Positions 1 to 12,488 of a stretch of 64,000 nucleotides of DNA are shown piece after piece. Source of the stretch: Heterostelium album PN500. Its lineage: Eukaryota > Evosea > Eumycetozoa > Acytosteliales > Acytosteliaceae. Location: the NCBI RefSeq assembly GCF_000004825.1, contig NW_008805092.1, positions 434,001-498,000 on the forward strand, in the 5' to 3' direction. Position 1 is the first letter of the stretch. The number at the start of each line of letters is the position of its first letter. The notes under the pieces are model-generated. The model saw only the letters and a list, made by a program, of their open reading frames with translations, was not told the origin of the DNA and ran no database searches. A program made the translations under genes and the position numbers.

Positions 1-370
1 CAAAACACTAAACCCTCAATAGCGCATAAACAGACAACATATCATTGCAAAAAAAAAAGATAGATGCAGGTCTTTTGTAAATCATATATGTAGTAGTCTT
101 TACATTTAAATTCACCTTATATAATATTATATAATATAATAATAAGTTGTATATTATAAATAAACTAAATATTGTAGGTTTGTTTATTCATATATTCATT
201 TAATAAATAGATAAAATATAAATTATAATCATTTTTATTTTGATAGTTTTTTTTTCTTTTTGTTTTTTGTTATAGTTAACTATACAACCAAATCTATAGT
301 TACTAATAATGATGATAATAATAGTAATTGTTGTTGTTGTTGTTGTTGTTTGTTGTTGTTTGTTGTTATC
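1..370. other. 3' flank and left edge spacer
   Basis: AT-rich spacer beyond the stop of the minus-strand F-box/DOCK gene. It holds poly(A/T) runs and, near 327-366, a TTG/TTGTTG simple repeat. I see no gene in it. Confidence 0.6.
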
Positions 371-1648
371 TTAATTGGATATCGAAATTTTTGGTGGTGT
401 TGGTGGTCTTGGTTTTAATGAGACATTGGTGCTTGAAGGAGTTGCAATGGAGGCAGATGCCGATGCAGTCGATAGACTAAGTGAAAGAGGCAATGGTGTG
501 AGTGCTACACGCTTGTTGTATCCATGTTTGATGAGTGGCGAATCTACAATGTCCGAGGGATAGTTGAATTGACTGCTACTGCTGGTGGTAGATGATGACT
601 TTACAATACGTTTGGCACCTGGTGATAGTGGTGGTTTAGAAAGTGTTGTATTTGATTGTGTTGTCGGTTGTTGTTGGTGTTGTACTAGTGGATGTTGTCT
701 TGGTGGTGTTGGTGGTCTTGCTTTCAGCGCAATAGAAGTTGTAGTATTATTCAAGCTAGAACTGCTTGTGCTTGTGCTTGTTGTTGATGTTGTTGTCTCT
801 TTGAATTTCGGTGGTTTACTACTGCTTACAACCTTCTTTTCTTCAATGTTGGTTTTAGCGTGACTCGCTGATGACGAAGAAGATGAACTCGAGTTTGAAG
901 ATAGCCTTCTCTTGATATTGGTAAGTGTTAGACCCAACGATGGTTTGGAGTGTGGTGATGTTTGTGGTTTACTACTAGATGTCTGTGATTTCATGATTGG
1001 CGATGTAATATTTGGTGTATTGGTAGGTGGTGATTCCTTCTTGGCAAGATGACTAAGTGTAGGTCGATAGAGTGATGAGGACGACGACGACGACGATGTT
1101 GTAGTAGTTGTTGTTCTTACTGTGCTGCTGTTGCTGTTACTGCTACTGTTGTTAGTTGTTGATTTAGAGTTAGAGTTGGAAGAAATCGATGGAGAACTAG
1201 TGGATTTCGATATGATGCTGGTGGATGTGATGCTTGGTGTTGTTGGTGTTGATGGTTTCGGTGGTATTGGTACAATGGGACTGATGTGTGCGAGTGTAAT
1301 CGGTGATTTGTTCGATAGATTGTTTGATTGATTCGATACTTCGTTGAGTGGTGTATTTACTAGTTGCTGTTGCTTCTTTAGAAGACTGCTACTGCTGCTG
1401 CTGTTGGTTGGTGTCTTATGCATTGATTTCGTTGGTATCTTTGAGGGTGTGAGTGCAAGCAGCGATGACGGTGTCGATGGTTTTCTGACGGTTGTTGAAC
1501 TGGCAGCGGTAGTTGGAATGACACGCTTTATTGGCTGTTGCTTCTGACCGTTGATCCATCCTCTCGGTGCAATCAACGACGAGGAGTGTTTGAGTTGTGA
1601 GGTTGTTGGTGGTTGAAGAATCTGCTTGGAAGGTGATAATACCACCGA

Positions 1649-1683
<35 letters not shown>

Positions 1684-4581
1684 ATGTTGATGCGTGTTGA
1701 ATGTTGAGTTTCGACGATGATAACGATGCAGAAACAGATGGCAAGTCAATGGCATCGAGCATCTTGATGGGAGAAGGTGGCTTGGCAATCTCTAGAGATG
1801 GCTCTTCACAATTGATTTCATGAACCACCAGTTCACTGATGATCTGTTTCCACTTTTCAAAACATCGCTCCATCTTGGTTTGCAGTGCTTTCATATTGGC
1901 CGGACAGTAGTGAGCGTGGATGTCGAGACCGGTCTCCAAGAGATTTCGTTGCTGCAGTAGAATACTCTTGAGACTGTGGAGCAGCTGAAGATGTCCGCTG
2001 TTCTCCTGGATGTACGACAAACTGAAGAATACACGATACATATTGACACCTCCAGACACAGCGGCATCGACTACACCATCCAACGCCATGGTGAGCAGAT
2101 TTGACCATTCTTTCGTTTGCTTCGTTGTGGCAAATATCGATTCCAACTGTTTGTTCTTCTTCTCCAGTGTCTCAATTGCAGTCTCCAATGGATTCTTTTG
2201 AATTTCAATGATGGACTTGACCTCGGTGCAACGAATCAGCCCTGGGAATGTCGATTTCGCAACGATATAGGTATGACAAGTCCAGAGATCGAGGAACTCA
2301 TTGTCACTTCGCGGTTGCTGCTGTTGGCTCTGCTTCTTGAATGGCATCGAGTAGAAAAAGAGTTTGGCATTGTTGTTGATAAACGATTGTTCGTTCTTAT
2401 AGTTGGATCGACGCATGTGTGCTGACTCTTGGCTGTTCAGGTTGTAGGTCAGAGATAGCGAAGCACCTGCAGCACTTCCAACAATGTGTTTTGGCATCGA
2501 TATCGGTTTGCATGGACGAATATGAATATATTGTCCAGTGCCAAATTCGTTCTTCTCTGTCTTTGGAACGACTTCGGCACCTGGATATCTATTCTTTAGT
2601 CGACCAACAAAATATCCAAGTTTCTCCAGTTCTTTGCCGCGGAAAATAAACTTTTTGCCATCGACCGACTTTGGGAAACCTTTGCCTCTAAACTCAACAA
2701 AGAAATACTCCTCAAAGAATCTACCGTCTTTACCCTCTATTGATTGATAACAAGTATGTTCTGATTTCTAAATAAATAAAATGAATTATAAAAAGTGGTT
2801 AGTAAATTTCAAATATATAAATTTGAGCTTGGCATATTTTTGGAAAACACTTTTCTCCAATACATAAACACAATACATACAGAGAGTAAAACCATCTTTT
2901 TAATTAGCAGCTGCTTATCGGTTTGTCTTGATAGATCCTTGTTGTATTTCTTTCTGAGTTTTCTAATGATGATAAGTGCTCTCTCCCAGTACTTTCCCTC
3001 AACGAATAACTCCAGTGCATTGTTTAGCAGTCTTTCCTTACGATCAGAGTGTGACTCACTTGGATATCCATATTCTTCGTTGAATGTGGCATCTGCATTC
3101 CAACTAATTAACTGACTATGATTCAATAAACATATTGCTGCTTCAATCTTATTTCCAAATATAATATGAATATTCTTTAATTCCTCCAACTTTAATATAT
3201 ATTCCGATAAACATTCTGTATGTTTTAAATATGTCTATAAATAATATTATTCCGTTAATATAAATATCAATATTCTATTAAAGATAACAACATACCAAAA
3301 CTCTATTTAATAAAATTGTAATATCATGTTCATATTCCGGTGTAACTGGGAATAGAACTAATAATCTCTCTATTTCACTATATGAACTATCCATAAAATC
3401 TATAATAATATTGTTATTATTGTTAATAAAAATAGAAATAAAAATGGTAATATTAATATATATTTACAATGTTGAATATATAATTCTTTCCATGATTCAT
3501 TGGCATTTTGGAATTTTTCAAGGGTTGTCAGTGGTCTTTGGAAATTCTCTTGGAATTTGGTGATCCAGAGTGAATTTTGTTCGGAGACTATTTGCCACCA
3601 TTTACATGTCATACCGACTACACATATCTCTTGTGGTGTGAAGAATTGGAATATCGCCAACAATAGTTCGGCTGGTAGATGTGAAAGACCACCTTGGGCA
3701 AGAAGATTCTGTGCATCTGTATAGGCGTAGAAGAATGCTTGTCCGCTGGTTTGTGCGGTGTTCACTGGCGACAGTGTCTCGGGTGTGGCGACGTTCGATG
3801 GCGGTGGTGTCAGGAGGAGTTGCGCCTGCTCCGGTGAGTTGGTGGTAGAGTAGACACGCGACGCCAGAGAAGCGCAAGTCTTACGACGTCTTGGCGGTGA
3901 GAACACTTTGTTGGTGTTGACATTCATGACGTCCTGAAGTTCTGTGGGGAGCAGTGAAGTGGAGCAACGTTTCGAGGGCGTAGGATACACTGCGTACTGA
4001 CTGGAGTATAGCTCGGTTGGGGTGGAAGGTGTTGTTTGGGTGGGTGGTGTTAGTGGCGATTGGTAGTGGTGTTGGTTGGGTGTGATGCATCTGGTTGGAG
4101 AGGCAGTCGGTGTGAGCATGCCATTGTTGTTGATGGTGAGTGAACCGATGTCCAAATTTATGAGGTGTTGACTTCGCTTCAGAGAGTAGTCGTCCATTGA
4201 ACTCGGACGAGAAACACGTCCTGATAACTGTTGCTGTGGATTGCTATTAATACATTGTTGGAGTTGCGTTGATATTTGTCTGCTGGGAGAGGAATTCGGT
4301 GAGCCGGAAATAGTGGAAGATCTGGGGCGAGTGAATGGACTGAGGAATTGACGTGAATAAAATGCAATATCACTAATTGTGCTTGATGTTTCATCAGCTG
4401 TTTTATTATCTGTATTTCTGTTGTTATTATTATTATTATTTGAAACAATCTCAGAATCGTCATCCACAATCGTTGGTAGAGGTTTTCCAATACTAAATTT
4501 ATATGATTGATAATTGGTTGACAAAGAGGATGATGTTGTTGAATCATCAACTTTAATTGTTGGATCTTCTATATTTAACAT
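371..4581 (-). CDS. F-box / DOCK (DHR-2) guanine-nucleotide exchange fusion protein
   Basis: Four exons join in frame: 4581-3468, 3399-3296, 3234-2881 and 2767-371, giving about 1322 residues. Residues about 299-345 form an F-box (LSHLPAELLLAIFQFF, then TCKWWQIVSEQNSLW), which normally binds Skp1 in an SCF ubiquitin ligase. Residues about 400-840 match the DOCK DHR-2 domain, which activates Rac/Cdc42 GTPases. Diagnostic stretches are EAAICLLNHSQLISW, RKERLLNNALELFVEGKYWE, NPLETAIETLEKKNKQL and the conserved GVVDAAVSGGV helix. The usual DOCK DHR-1/C2 and SH3 regions are absent. About 480 C-terminal residues are Ser/Thr/Pro-rich and carry RPPTPP twice, a likely SH3 ligand. The N-terminal 290 residues are also low complexity. 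The domain calls are firm. The fusion rests on four exons in one continuous frame with no second promoter-like gap between them. That both domains work in one pathway is inference. Confidence 0.82.
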
Positions 4582-5976
4582 GATTTACTGTTGTTTTTTT
4601 TTACAAATAAATAATAAAATTTGGAAGGAAAATTAAAAAATATATGGAAAAGTTGATTAATCAAACATTGAAGTACTGATCTGCGATATTATTAATAAAT
4701 ATTATTCTATTTTAAACTATTATTACTTTTGCTATTACTATTATTTTCTAAATTTTAAAAGTTTGATAATATTTAATGTAATTTCCTATTGTTGTTTTTT
4801 ATTGTATCTTTGAATTTGGAATATAACTAACGACTGTATCTATAAAATAGAAAAGAAGAAGTAATAGATATTGAATTTGAGGTGAAATATTTTGAGTTGA
4901 ATGAAATTGGAATAGCTACTACTATTCTTTCGTTAGGAAGTGTGAGATTTATATTAAATAAACATAAAGTAAAAGAGGGGGGTTTGTTTTGGACGTTGTG
5001 GTGGGTGGCTCTACTTTAACAAAACACCAAAAGAGAGAGAAATATTAATATTAATATTAAATTGGCAAGTAAAAGAAAGAAAGAGAGAGGAAATGCAATA
5101 ATTATTAATAATTATCAATAATAGTAGTAATAGTAACAACAAAAAAATATTTAGAAATTAATAATAATAACTAAATTAATTGGTACTTCTACTCCTATAT
5201 CTATAATTAATTTGATGGTAATTAATGATTGATTTTTATTATTCTGTTGTGTTGTGTTGTGTTGTTGTGTGTTGTTTTTGTTAAAACGCTTTGGTAAACA
5301 ACTAATAAACAAAACTAAACTAAAATAAACTAAAATAAACTAAACTAAAATAAACTATGCGGTGTGTGTAGTGATGTATTTAGATTAAAACTATTAATTA
5401 TTCTATTGTGTTTTGGGCAGCAAAAGTTCAGATGATGATGAAACTATTTGTCTTTCTGTGGTCACTCACTTATTTGTGTTGATTTGTGTTTACTAACTAA
5501 TTGTGTTAATTTATTTGATTTGTGTTTAAATTTTAATTTTTTGTGATACTATATAAATAAGAGTAAGTTGATATACTACTATATAAATTGATTGATTGAT
5601 TTGACAATCAAATTTTTTTATCTGGTAGAATAAACTAACAAAAAAAAAAAAAAAGAACAACAATTAATAACTTCTATTCAACTTTGTTTTATGATAATCA
5701 AATGTGTCAGGTGTTTTGATCATCAGAACTTGTAACAGTTAATTTTTCTTGATCCAAACATTTGAATTTAGTGTGAGAATTGGCGCCAGTTTTTCACGCG
5801 AAAAAAGTTAATTTGAATTTTAAATTGAAAATGGAAAGATTATTATCATATTGATTGGAATGGATTATAATTATTAATATTATAATTAAAATAGTATTAT
5901 AATTGTAATTGTGTATTAATTTAATATTTGTTGTTTATTTAAATATTTTTTTAAACTACTTTTTTATTTATTTATT
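4582..5976. other. Spacer between the F-box/DOCK gene and naa15
   Basis: About 1.4 kb upstream of the minus-strand F-box/DOCK start, so its promoter should lie here. I see only AT-rich sequence, a TAAACTAAAATAAAC-type tandem repeat near 5301-5357, a GTTGTG repeat near 5244-5275, a poly(A) run near 5640 and a TATATAAATAAG stretch near 5553. No gene is supported. Confidence 0.6.
5301..5357. repeat. TAAACTAAAA-type tandem repeat
   Basis: Several imperfect copies of a unit close to TAAACTAAAA(T) run head to tail. Simple-sequence DNA of this kind is common in dictyostelid spacers. Confidence 0.6.
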
Positions 5977-8900
5977 TTATTGAGCTGTTCCATTTTGTTT
6001 GGTTTCAGTAGTGGTTGTTTCGAGTGCTCCGGCTGGCTCGGTGGTTGGTGTTGCCACTTTAACCTCTGGCTCTTTGAAGCATTTGGCAGTTGGGAATCGT
6101 TGGTGGCAGATCTCTCTATAACGCTTGGCATCTTCATCACCGAATACTAAGGCAATTTGATTCAGGTTGTCCTGACAGTTCTTCCAGGTGGCAGCACCGC
6201 TGAGATCCATGATCTTGGCAAGTGCTTGGTTCTTGTCACCGGTGATCGCAAAGAGAGCTTCACCAACGACGAATCTATGTGCAACGGAATCGCTGTGAGC
6301 ACCGGCATACTTCTCATTGTACTGAGCGAGAGTGACATCAGCACCACCCAACAATTGTTCACGTTGATCGGCGATCGATTGTTTGTCTGTGTCCTTTATC
6401 TCCTTGTCTGCCTCGACAGCAGCAAAGAGAGCAACCAAATAACGGTGATACAATGGATTCTCTGGGCATTCTTTCTTTAATTTTAATAATGATACCAAAG
6501 CAAGTTGATATTTTTCTGAAAATAATAATAAATAAATGTTAGAGAGATCTGAGTATTATTATGATTAAAAAAGTAAATGATAAAATATACATACTGCTGG
6601 CAATATATACTTGACAAGCAACTTCATGAACTGGAATTGAATCTGGATTATATTTGAGAAGATTATCTAAAAACTTGTTGGCTGGCACGAATACATCTGA
6701 AACGCATGCCAATCTGTCACCATGAGGATCATCGTCGAATTCAATAATGTTTCCTTCTGAATCATAGGTTGGTGAATCCTTGTGTTGTTGTACTAATTTT
6801 TCTCTCTTTTGCTTCTCTTCGTCACTCTCTGGTTTTGGAGTCCATGGTTTCTTTAATAATATCATATAAATCTGGAAGAGAGAGAGAATAATAATATTAT
6901 ATTCAATTAATAAATCATCAACTTGTTGTTATTGTTATCTGTTATTTACCTTAATAATTAAAATAGCGGCATCATGATATGGTTTGTTCTTATAGATATT
7001 GTCTTCCCATCTCAAGAATTGAATATAGGATCTCAAAGTCAATTTCTTTTGAATATGATTGTGGAAATCGAATTGGTCATCTATGAATTCATTGAAATGC
7101 TACAAGATACAAGCAAGTAACAAATATTATTATTAATATATATATACAAATCTAGATTTTGAATGAAATCAATCATCTACATGTTTAAATAATACTTACT
7201 TTTTCAACATAATACAACATCTTTAGTGCTTGTCCATATTCAGCTTGTCTCATATATGATAGACCGGCTTCCTTTTCGTACCATTGGCATTGGAAGTCGG
7301 TGATGTTCTTGAGGAAGTTCTCGTTCTTGTCGATGATGTACGAGAAGATCTTTTGCGATGACTCGATGTCGTCGTTTCTCAGTGCGTACAGTGTGGACTT
7401 GGTGTTGAGGTAACGGTCGGCCATGTCCATCTTTCTGGCGTATTCGTAGCACTCTGCAGCGGCATCCAAGTTACCCTGGTGCTTGAGCAGCTTCGCTTTG
7501 GTAGTGTAGAGATCTACCGATGTAGGAGTATGCTTGATCGCTTCGTCCAAGTAGTGGAAGGCGCGCTCTGCATTGCCAACACGATCGTAGTGATAGGTCA
7601 AGAAGTAGAGTGTCCAGAGGAATGTGGAGGGTGGTTCCTTGGTGACAGCGGCTGCGGCATCAGCAGCGACACTGCTCTCAACTACAAGAGTCTGGTTGTC
7701 GACCAACGATTGATAGTTGTCGAGGAACAGCTTCTCAATGACCTTGACCTTGTCGGCGTTGCCATAGAGTGACTTGAGATTGTTGAAAAGCGATGGAATA
7801 CCCTTGGTGAGGAAATGCTTTGCAAACTTTATCAAACGATCGCGGAACAGCGAGGAGTTGGCATCCAAGAATTTCAATGGTATCTTCTGGGCCATCATAC
7901 TCTTTGGGTACTCCTTGATCAACGAATCGTAGAGTTCAATCATCACCTTGGTCTGTGCCTCACTCAGGCCGTCCAACGATTGAATCTGTTTGGCTTCCCA
8001 GAGTTTCTGATGATATAGATAGTTCTCAGAGTTGGCTTTGAGCAGCTCCTTAAAGATCTTCTCTGCCTCGCCAAACTGTTTCTTCTTTAGCAGCAATTCA
8101 CCAATCTTTTGTTTAACCTATTCGAATAGTTCAGTAGTAGTTTGTTGTTGATTATTGATCAAGACTATAGTGTTAACATTTTTGTTGTTGATTGATTCGC
8201 ACTATTTTTTTTTGTTTGTTTTAGTGATCACTACTTACATAGAGTTTATCCAACAATTGTTTTTCATTGTCTTTCAAGATTGATAGTGCTTGATCGTATT
8301 CACCCATCTCCTCGAGAATCATACATTTGTAGAGTTGCAACTCTGTGAATTTCAATCCTACATTCTCCTTTTGGTCCAAAACATCGAAAAAGTCTGTCAA
8401 AATACTGCAAGCTTTTGTGAGATTACCCAATAAATGATTGGTAAGAATCAATCCAATCCAATTTCCTTTGTTTGTTGGTTGTAAATGGAGTAATGTTGTA
8501 TATGTATCCTAAATAGATAGATAGATAGATAGGTTTAGTATGTATTTAACTTTTCTAGATTTCTAGATCTATTTGTTTTGTTTTGTTTTGTTTTACCTTT
8601 AAACCAATATGATCTCTTTGGTAGATTTGAACTAGTGATAGATCTTTGAGAATCTGTACAGACTCCTTGTTGTGTTTACTGGCGTTTCTGAAACACTTCA
8701 ATGCCTCTGCATAGTTTTTGTCTTGACGATGGAGGAATCCGAGAGTGTGCCAAGCGGTGAAACTCGAGAGATTGGCACGCAGAATGCTCTTGGCGAGATC
8801 GTGTGCCTCCTCCTTCTTGTTGAGCTTGTAGATGATCAGCGTCTTGAAACACTGACAATCGATGTTGTTCGGGTGCAACTTGAGAAAGTCGTTGGCCTCC

Positions 8901-9097
8901 TTCAACGCCTTCTTATATTTCTTCTCGTCGTACAACTTTGATACGCTTGTCAGTGCATTGCGATCCTTCTTTGACAACTCATCGACTGTAGTAGTGCTGT
9001 TGTTGCTACCATTGGTAGTTGAAGAAGAAGCAGCAGTAGTAGCAGCAGTAGCAGCAGTAGTAGCAGCGTTGTTTTTTGTCTTTTTTGGTGGTGCCAT
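5977..9097 (-). CDS. naa15: NatA N-terminal acetyltransferase auxiliary subunit Naa15 (Nat1)
   Basis: Six exons join without frame conflict: 9097-8597, 8508-8239, 8117-7200, 7099-6950, 6871-6595 and 6515-5977. They give about 884 residues, close to the roughly 866 of human NAA15. This TPR scaffold anchors the catalytic subunit Naa10 to the ribosome for co-translational N-terminal acetylation. Family-typical stretches are WHTLGFLHRQDKNYAEALKC with ILKDLSLVQIYQRD near the N terminus, then TPTSVDLYTTKAKLLKHQGN, AKFAKHFLTKGIPSLFNNL-like sequence mid-protein and NPDSIPVHEVACQVYIAS near the C terminus. The N-terminal 45 residues are an alanine, threonine and asparagine-rich extension that ordinary Naa15 proteins lack. 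The start at MAPPKKTKNN is the only in-frame ATG before AT-rich leader DNA. No Naa10 gene lies in the window. Confidence is high. Confidence 0.93.
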
Positions 9098-9834
9098 TTA
9101 TAAATTATAAACAATATCTGTCTGTATCTATCAAATATATATTTATAAATGGGTGTGTGTGTGTGTGTGTGTGTGTTATACTACTTGAACTGACTAAACT
9201 AAATTGAAAGTTGTAACAAACAAAAAAAAATAAAATTACTTTTAATTCAAGTTTGATTGACTGTTACTGATTGAATTTTTTAAAAAAAAAAAAAATCTTT
9301 TTTTCTAAAATTTAATTTTTTCAGTAATTGATAAATTTGTTTTATTTGTTTGTTGTTTAGCTGATATTTAGTGTTTGTTTGTCTTGTCCTTATTAAGACT
9401 TTAATTACTTTCGCTTATTTTTAAAAGGAAATAATGATCAAACAAAAAAAATAAAATAAAAAAAATCATTTTAAAAAAAAAAACTATTGAAAAACTTTTT
9501 TTCATTTTTGAACTTCCAACTTTCGCATTAATCATCTCCTTTTAACATATTTTAAAATTATTAATCATATGATTAATGATCAATTATCTTTTTGGTTTTA
9601 TTCACTGAATGAAATTGTCTTAAAACGAGTCAGTAATTCTACTTTACCAACTAATGTTGAGTGATAACTGCAGTGTACATGTTTTTCTAGAGATGGAATA
9701 ACGATTGGTCACAGTGTGAGACAAGAAAATTTTATCAAAATTCAAATAATAATCAATTTCATTCATACAAATAAATAGAATTAATAATTTGTTTTTTTTT
9801 TTTTTTTGTTTCGTTAAATAATAATAATAACAAG
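9098..9834. other. Spacer between naa15 and the PIF1-like gene
   Basis: Upstream region of naa15 and 3' flank of the helicase gene, both on the minus strand. It holds a GT dinucleotide repeat at 9153-9176 and poly(A/T) runs near 9225, 9285, 9450 and 9792. I see no gene. Confidence 0.6.
9153..9176. repeat. (GT)12 microsatellite
   Basis: Twelve perfect GT units about 55 bases upstream of the naa15 start codon. Confidence 0.85.
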
Positions 9835-12102
9835 TTAATATTTTATATGAAATTTCTTTGGAGTTGAATCTTTGGTGAGTTTGGAAATCTGTTTGAGATA
9901 TTTCCTTTCGAATTGGATCGCTTTGAGACTGGTACGGATCGATGTCTTTTTGAAGCTTTGAAGATAGAGTCCGTCCAAAGTTTTGACACGTGACAACGCT
10001 ACGTATCCTTGTCCGTTGGCAAAAGTCTTCTCCAATTTACACTCCACCTTGTCGAGTGTCATACCTTGTGCGCGATGTATGGTGAGTGCCCACGCCAGCT
10101 TCAGTGGAATCTGCATACGAGTTGCACGCTTCTCACTCCAGATATTCCAATCGGCCGGTTTAATAGTCACTTTGGTGCCGTCGTTGAATAACACCACTGG
10201 CAGCATCTCGTTCTCCTCCGAGTAGGCAGTCGCTTTTCTCGTTTTGACGCGAACAAAATCCGTTACTACGCCACGCGATCCATTGACAAGTTTCGTTCCC
10301 TTTAGTTTTCGCAGGAGCACTACTTGCGCGCCCACCTTCAGAGTGAGTCGCTGTGGCGCCGGACAATCGCGTTCCAACACCTCGATCAACTCGTCGGAAC
10401 CACTATCGATAGCATTGAAAGTAACCGAGTCACCTGGCAACTCTGCCAGTGCTTTGCTATTTTCATCGTCGACCTCCTGGTTGATCGTATACAACTTGGT
10501 TGGCAACACGCCATTGGAAATGTCGAGTGGCCGATTACACGACTCCAACATCTCTATCGAATCGTCTTTCACCACACCTTTTCTCAATTGATTTAAAATA
10601 TTTACAAAACTCTCTTCTTTCTGTCGCATCACAGTGGTCAACTCCAAACAATCATTGATACAACGACTCCACGCTTCCGATTCGAAAACATACTTTCCAA
10701 CGACCGGCGGTAACTGAAAGAAATCTCCACACAACACCAATTGTAATCCTCCAAACTAATATAGATATAAAATATTAATGATTGTTGTTTATACTATAGA
10801 AAAACAACAAAAGTTATTATTATTATTATTACTTACGGGTTCATCATTGAATCTTATTACTTTGGCAATGGCATCTAGTTTTTCGAAAAGCTCAGCGTTA
10901 ATCATCGATATTTCATCGATGACCAGCACTTTGGCGTCGGTCCATCGCTTGGTGTACAGTTTCGATTTGAGAATGTTTATGGTGAGTTGGTCTATGGTTC
11001 CATGTCCCATTTTGATACCGGCAAACGAGTGTAGAGTGACACCACCAATGTTTACAGCAGCAATACCGGTGGCAGCGGTTACATACACTTGATTCTCGTG
11101 TTTCTGTCGCAGACGATGCACAATGTGTTTGAGAACAAACGATTTACCTGTACCGGCACTACCAGTGAAGAATACATTCTTCTTGCCTTCGACAATCAAA
11201 TTAACGATACTCTCTTGCTCCGCTGTAAGTTTCTCCGATAGATCATAATCAATCTCTTCATCTTTTTGTTGTTTTCTTGATCTTTTCTTTTTAGTTGTTG
11301 TGGTTGTGGTGGTTGTTGTTGTAGTAGTTGATTCTAATGATTCGTTTTTCAAATTTCCATTTTCAGACATTTCACTAATGTTGTTGTTGTTGTTGTTATT
11401 TACAGTTGAAATTGGGTTTGTTGTTGATGTTGATGCTGATGATGATGACGACGACGAAGTAACTGAACTACTAAAAATAGATTGTATAATTGCATTTTTC
11501 ATTCCATCTTTCATTAGATCATTGATGTTTTCTTTGTTTGATTGTAAAGGTGGTTGTTGTTGTTTTTTATTTATCATATCATTTTGTGCTAACATGTCAA
11601 AAGTAGAAAGATTCTGTTGTTGTTGTTGTTGTTTTTGTTGTTGTTGTTGTTTTCTTTGAAATTGTATTTGTTTGGGAATAGCTAATTGTTGTTGTTGTTG
11701 TTCTTGCTCCAATTGTATTTGTTTCAAAATAGTGTTGACCGATCTTGGTTTCTTTACTTTAATGATCTTTGGTAATGTAACCGATAGATTTAAATTTTTA
11801 TTATTAAAGTTTGATTTACTGTTATTATAACTACTACTATTATAATTATTATAAAAATTATTACTATTACTATCAGTTGTAGTAGTTACAGTACTTATAG
11901 ATACATAAGATTGAAAATCATCATTACCACTACCACCACTATCATCATCATTATTACTACTGTCAGAAGAGTAGTTGTTTCTATGAGATTGTGGACTATA
12001 ACTATGACGATGAATGCTGGTTATTAGCGATGATCTAATTGGATGATGACCATAACAATAATATGATCTTGTAATATTATTAAATCTATTGATATTTAAC
12101 AT
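9835..12102 (-). CDS. PIF1-family 5'-3' DNA helicase, probably mitochondrial
   Basis: Two exons, 12102-10837 and 10755-9835, join in phase 0 to give about 728 residues. PIF1 helicases unwind DNA 5' to 3' and act on mitochondrial DNA, telomeres and G-quadruplexes. Visible motifs are Walker A GSAGTGKS at residues 314-321, TAATGIAA (motif Ia), Walker B DEISM at 396-400, LVLCGDFFQLPPV just after the splice, then GSRGVVTDF and the C-terminal HRAQGMTLDKV and GYVALSR motifs. The first 40 residues have arginines, histidines and serines and no acidic residue, like a mitochondrial targeting peptide. Residues 45-280 are asparagine, glutamine, serine and threonine runs without a known fold. The helicase call is firm. 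The mitochondrial location is inferred only from the leader. Confidence 0.92.
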
Positions 12103-12488
12103 GATCCTCCTTTAAATAAACGAAATAAAACAAACAACAAACAATCAATTTAACAACTATCAACAATTTTTCATGACCAACAATGGAAAGAAAAGAAACC
12201 ATTTTTAGATTTTTTTTTTTTATTGTTTTTTCTCATTTTTTTGTGATTTACTTAACCGCAATTACTGCGATTTTTTATATTTCTTTATATTATTTACTTT
12301 ATATTCTAATATTAATCAAGAATTATAATATAATTGAATAATACAACCCTATTTTGTTTAGTTGTATCAGATATTCTGAAATTTAATAATGTAACATTTT
12401 TCAACAATTGAAAATTCAAATTTTTGTAGTGATCACTGAACTCGCTTATTATGAAAATAATTGCTAACTTGTGATTAATCACACCAAA
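12103..12488. other. Divergent intergenic region
   Basis: 386 bases between the helicase (minus) and the small membrane protein (plus), so it probably carries both promoters. It is AT-rich with T runs near 12210-12240. No defined element is recognised. Confidence 0.5.

Noticed and set aside
375-2650. Many plus-strand reading frames opposite the F-box/DOCK gene
   Set aside because: They are antisense shadows of Ser/Thr/Pro codon runs and encode poly-Leu, Val and Gly tracts without family features.
6157-6480. Plus-strand 107-codon frame opposite naa15
   Set aside because: Antisense shadow of a conserved TPR exon; no signals of its own.
8097-8238. Apparent frame breaks within naa15
   Set aside because: All coincide with GT-AG introns and join in phase; the gene is intact.
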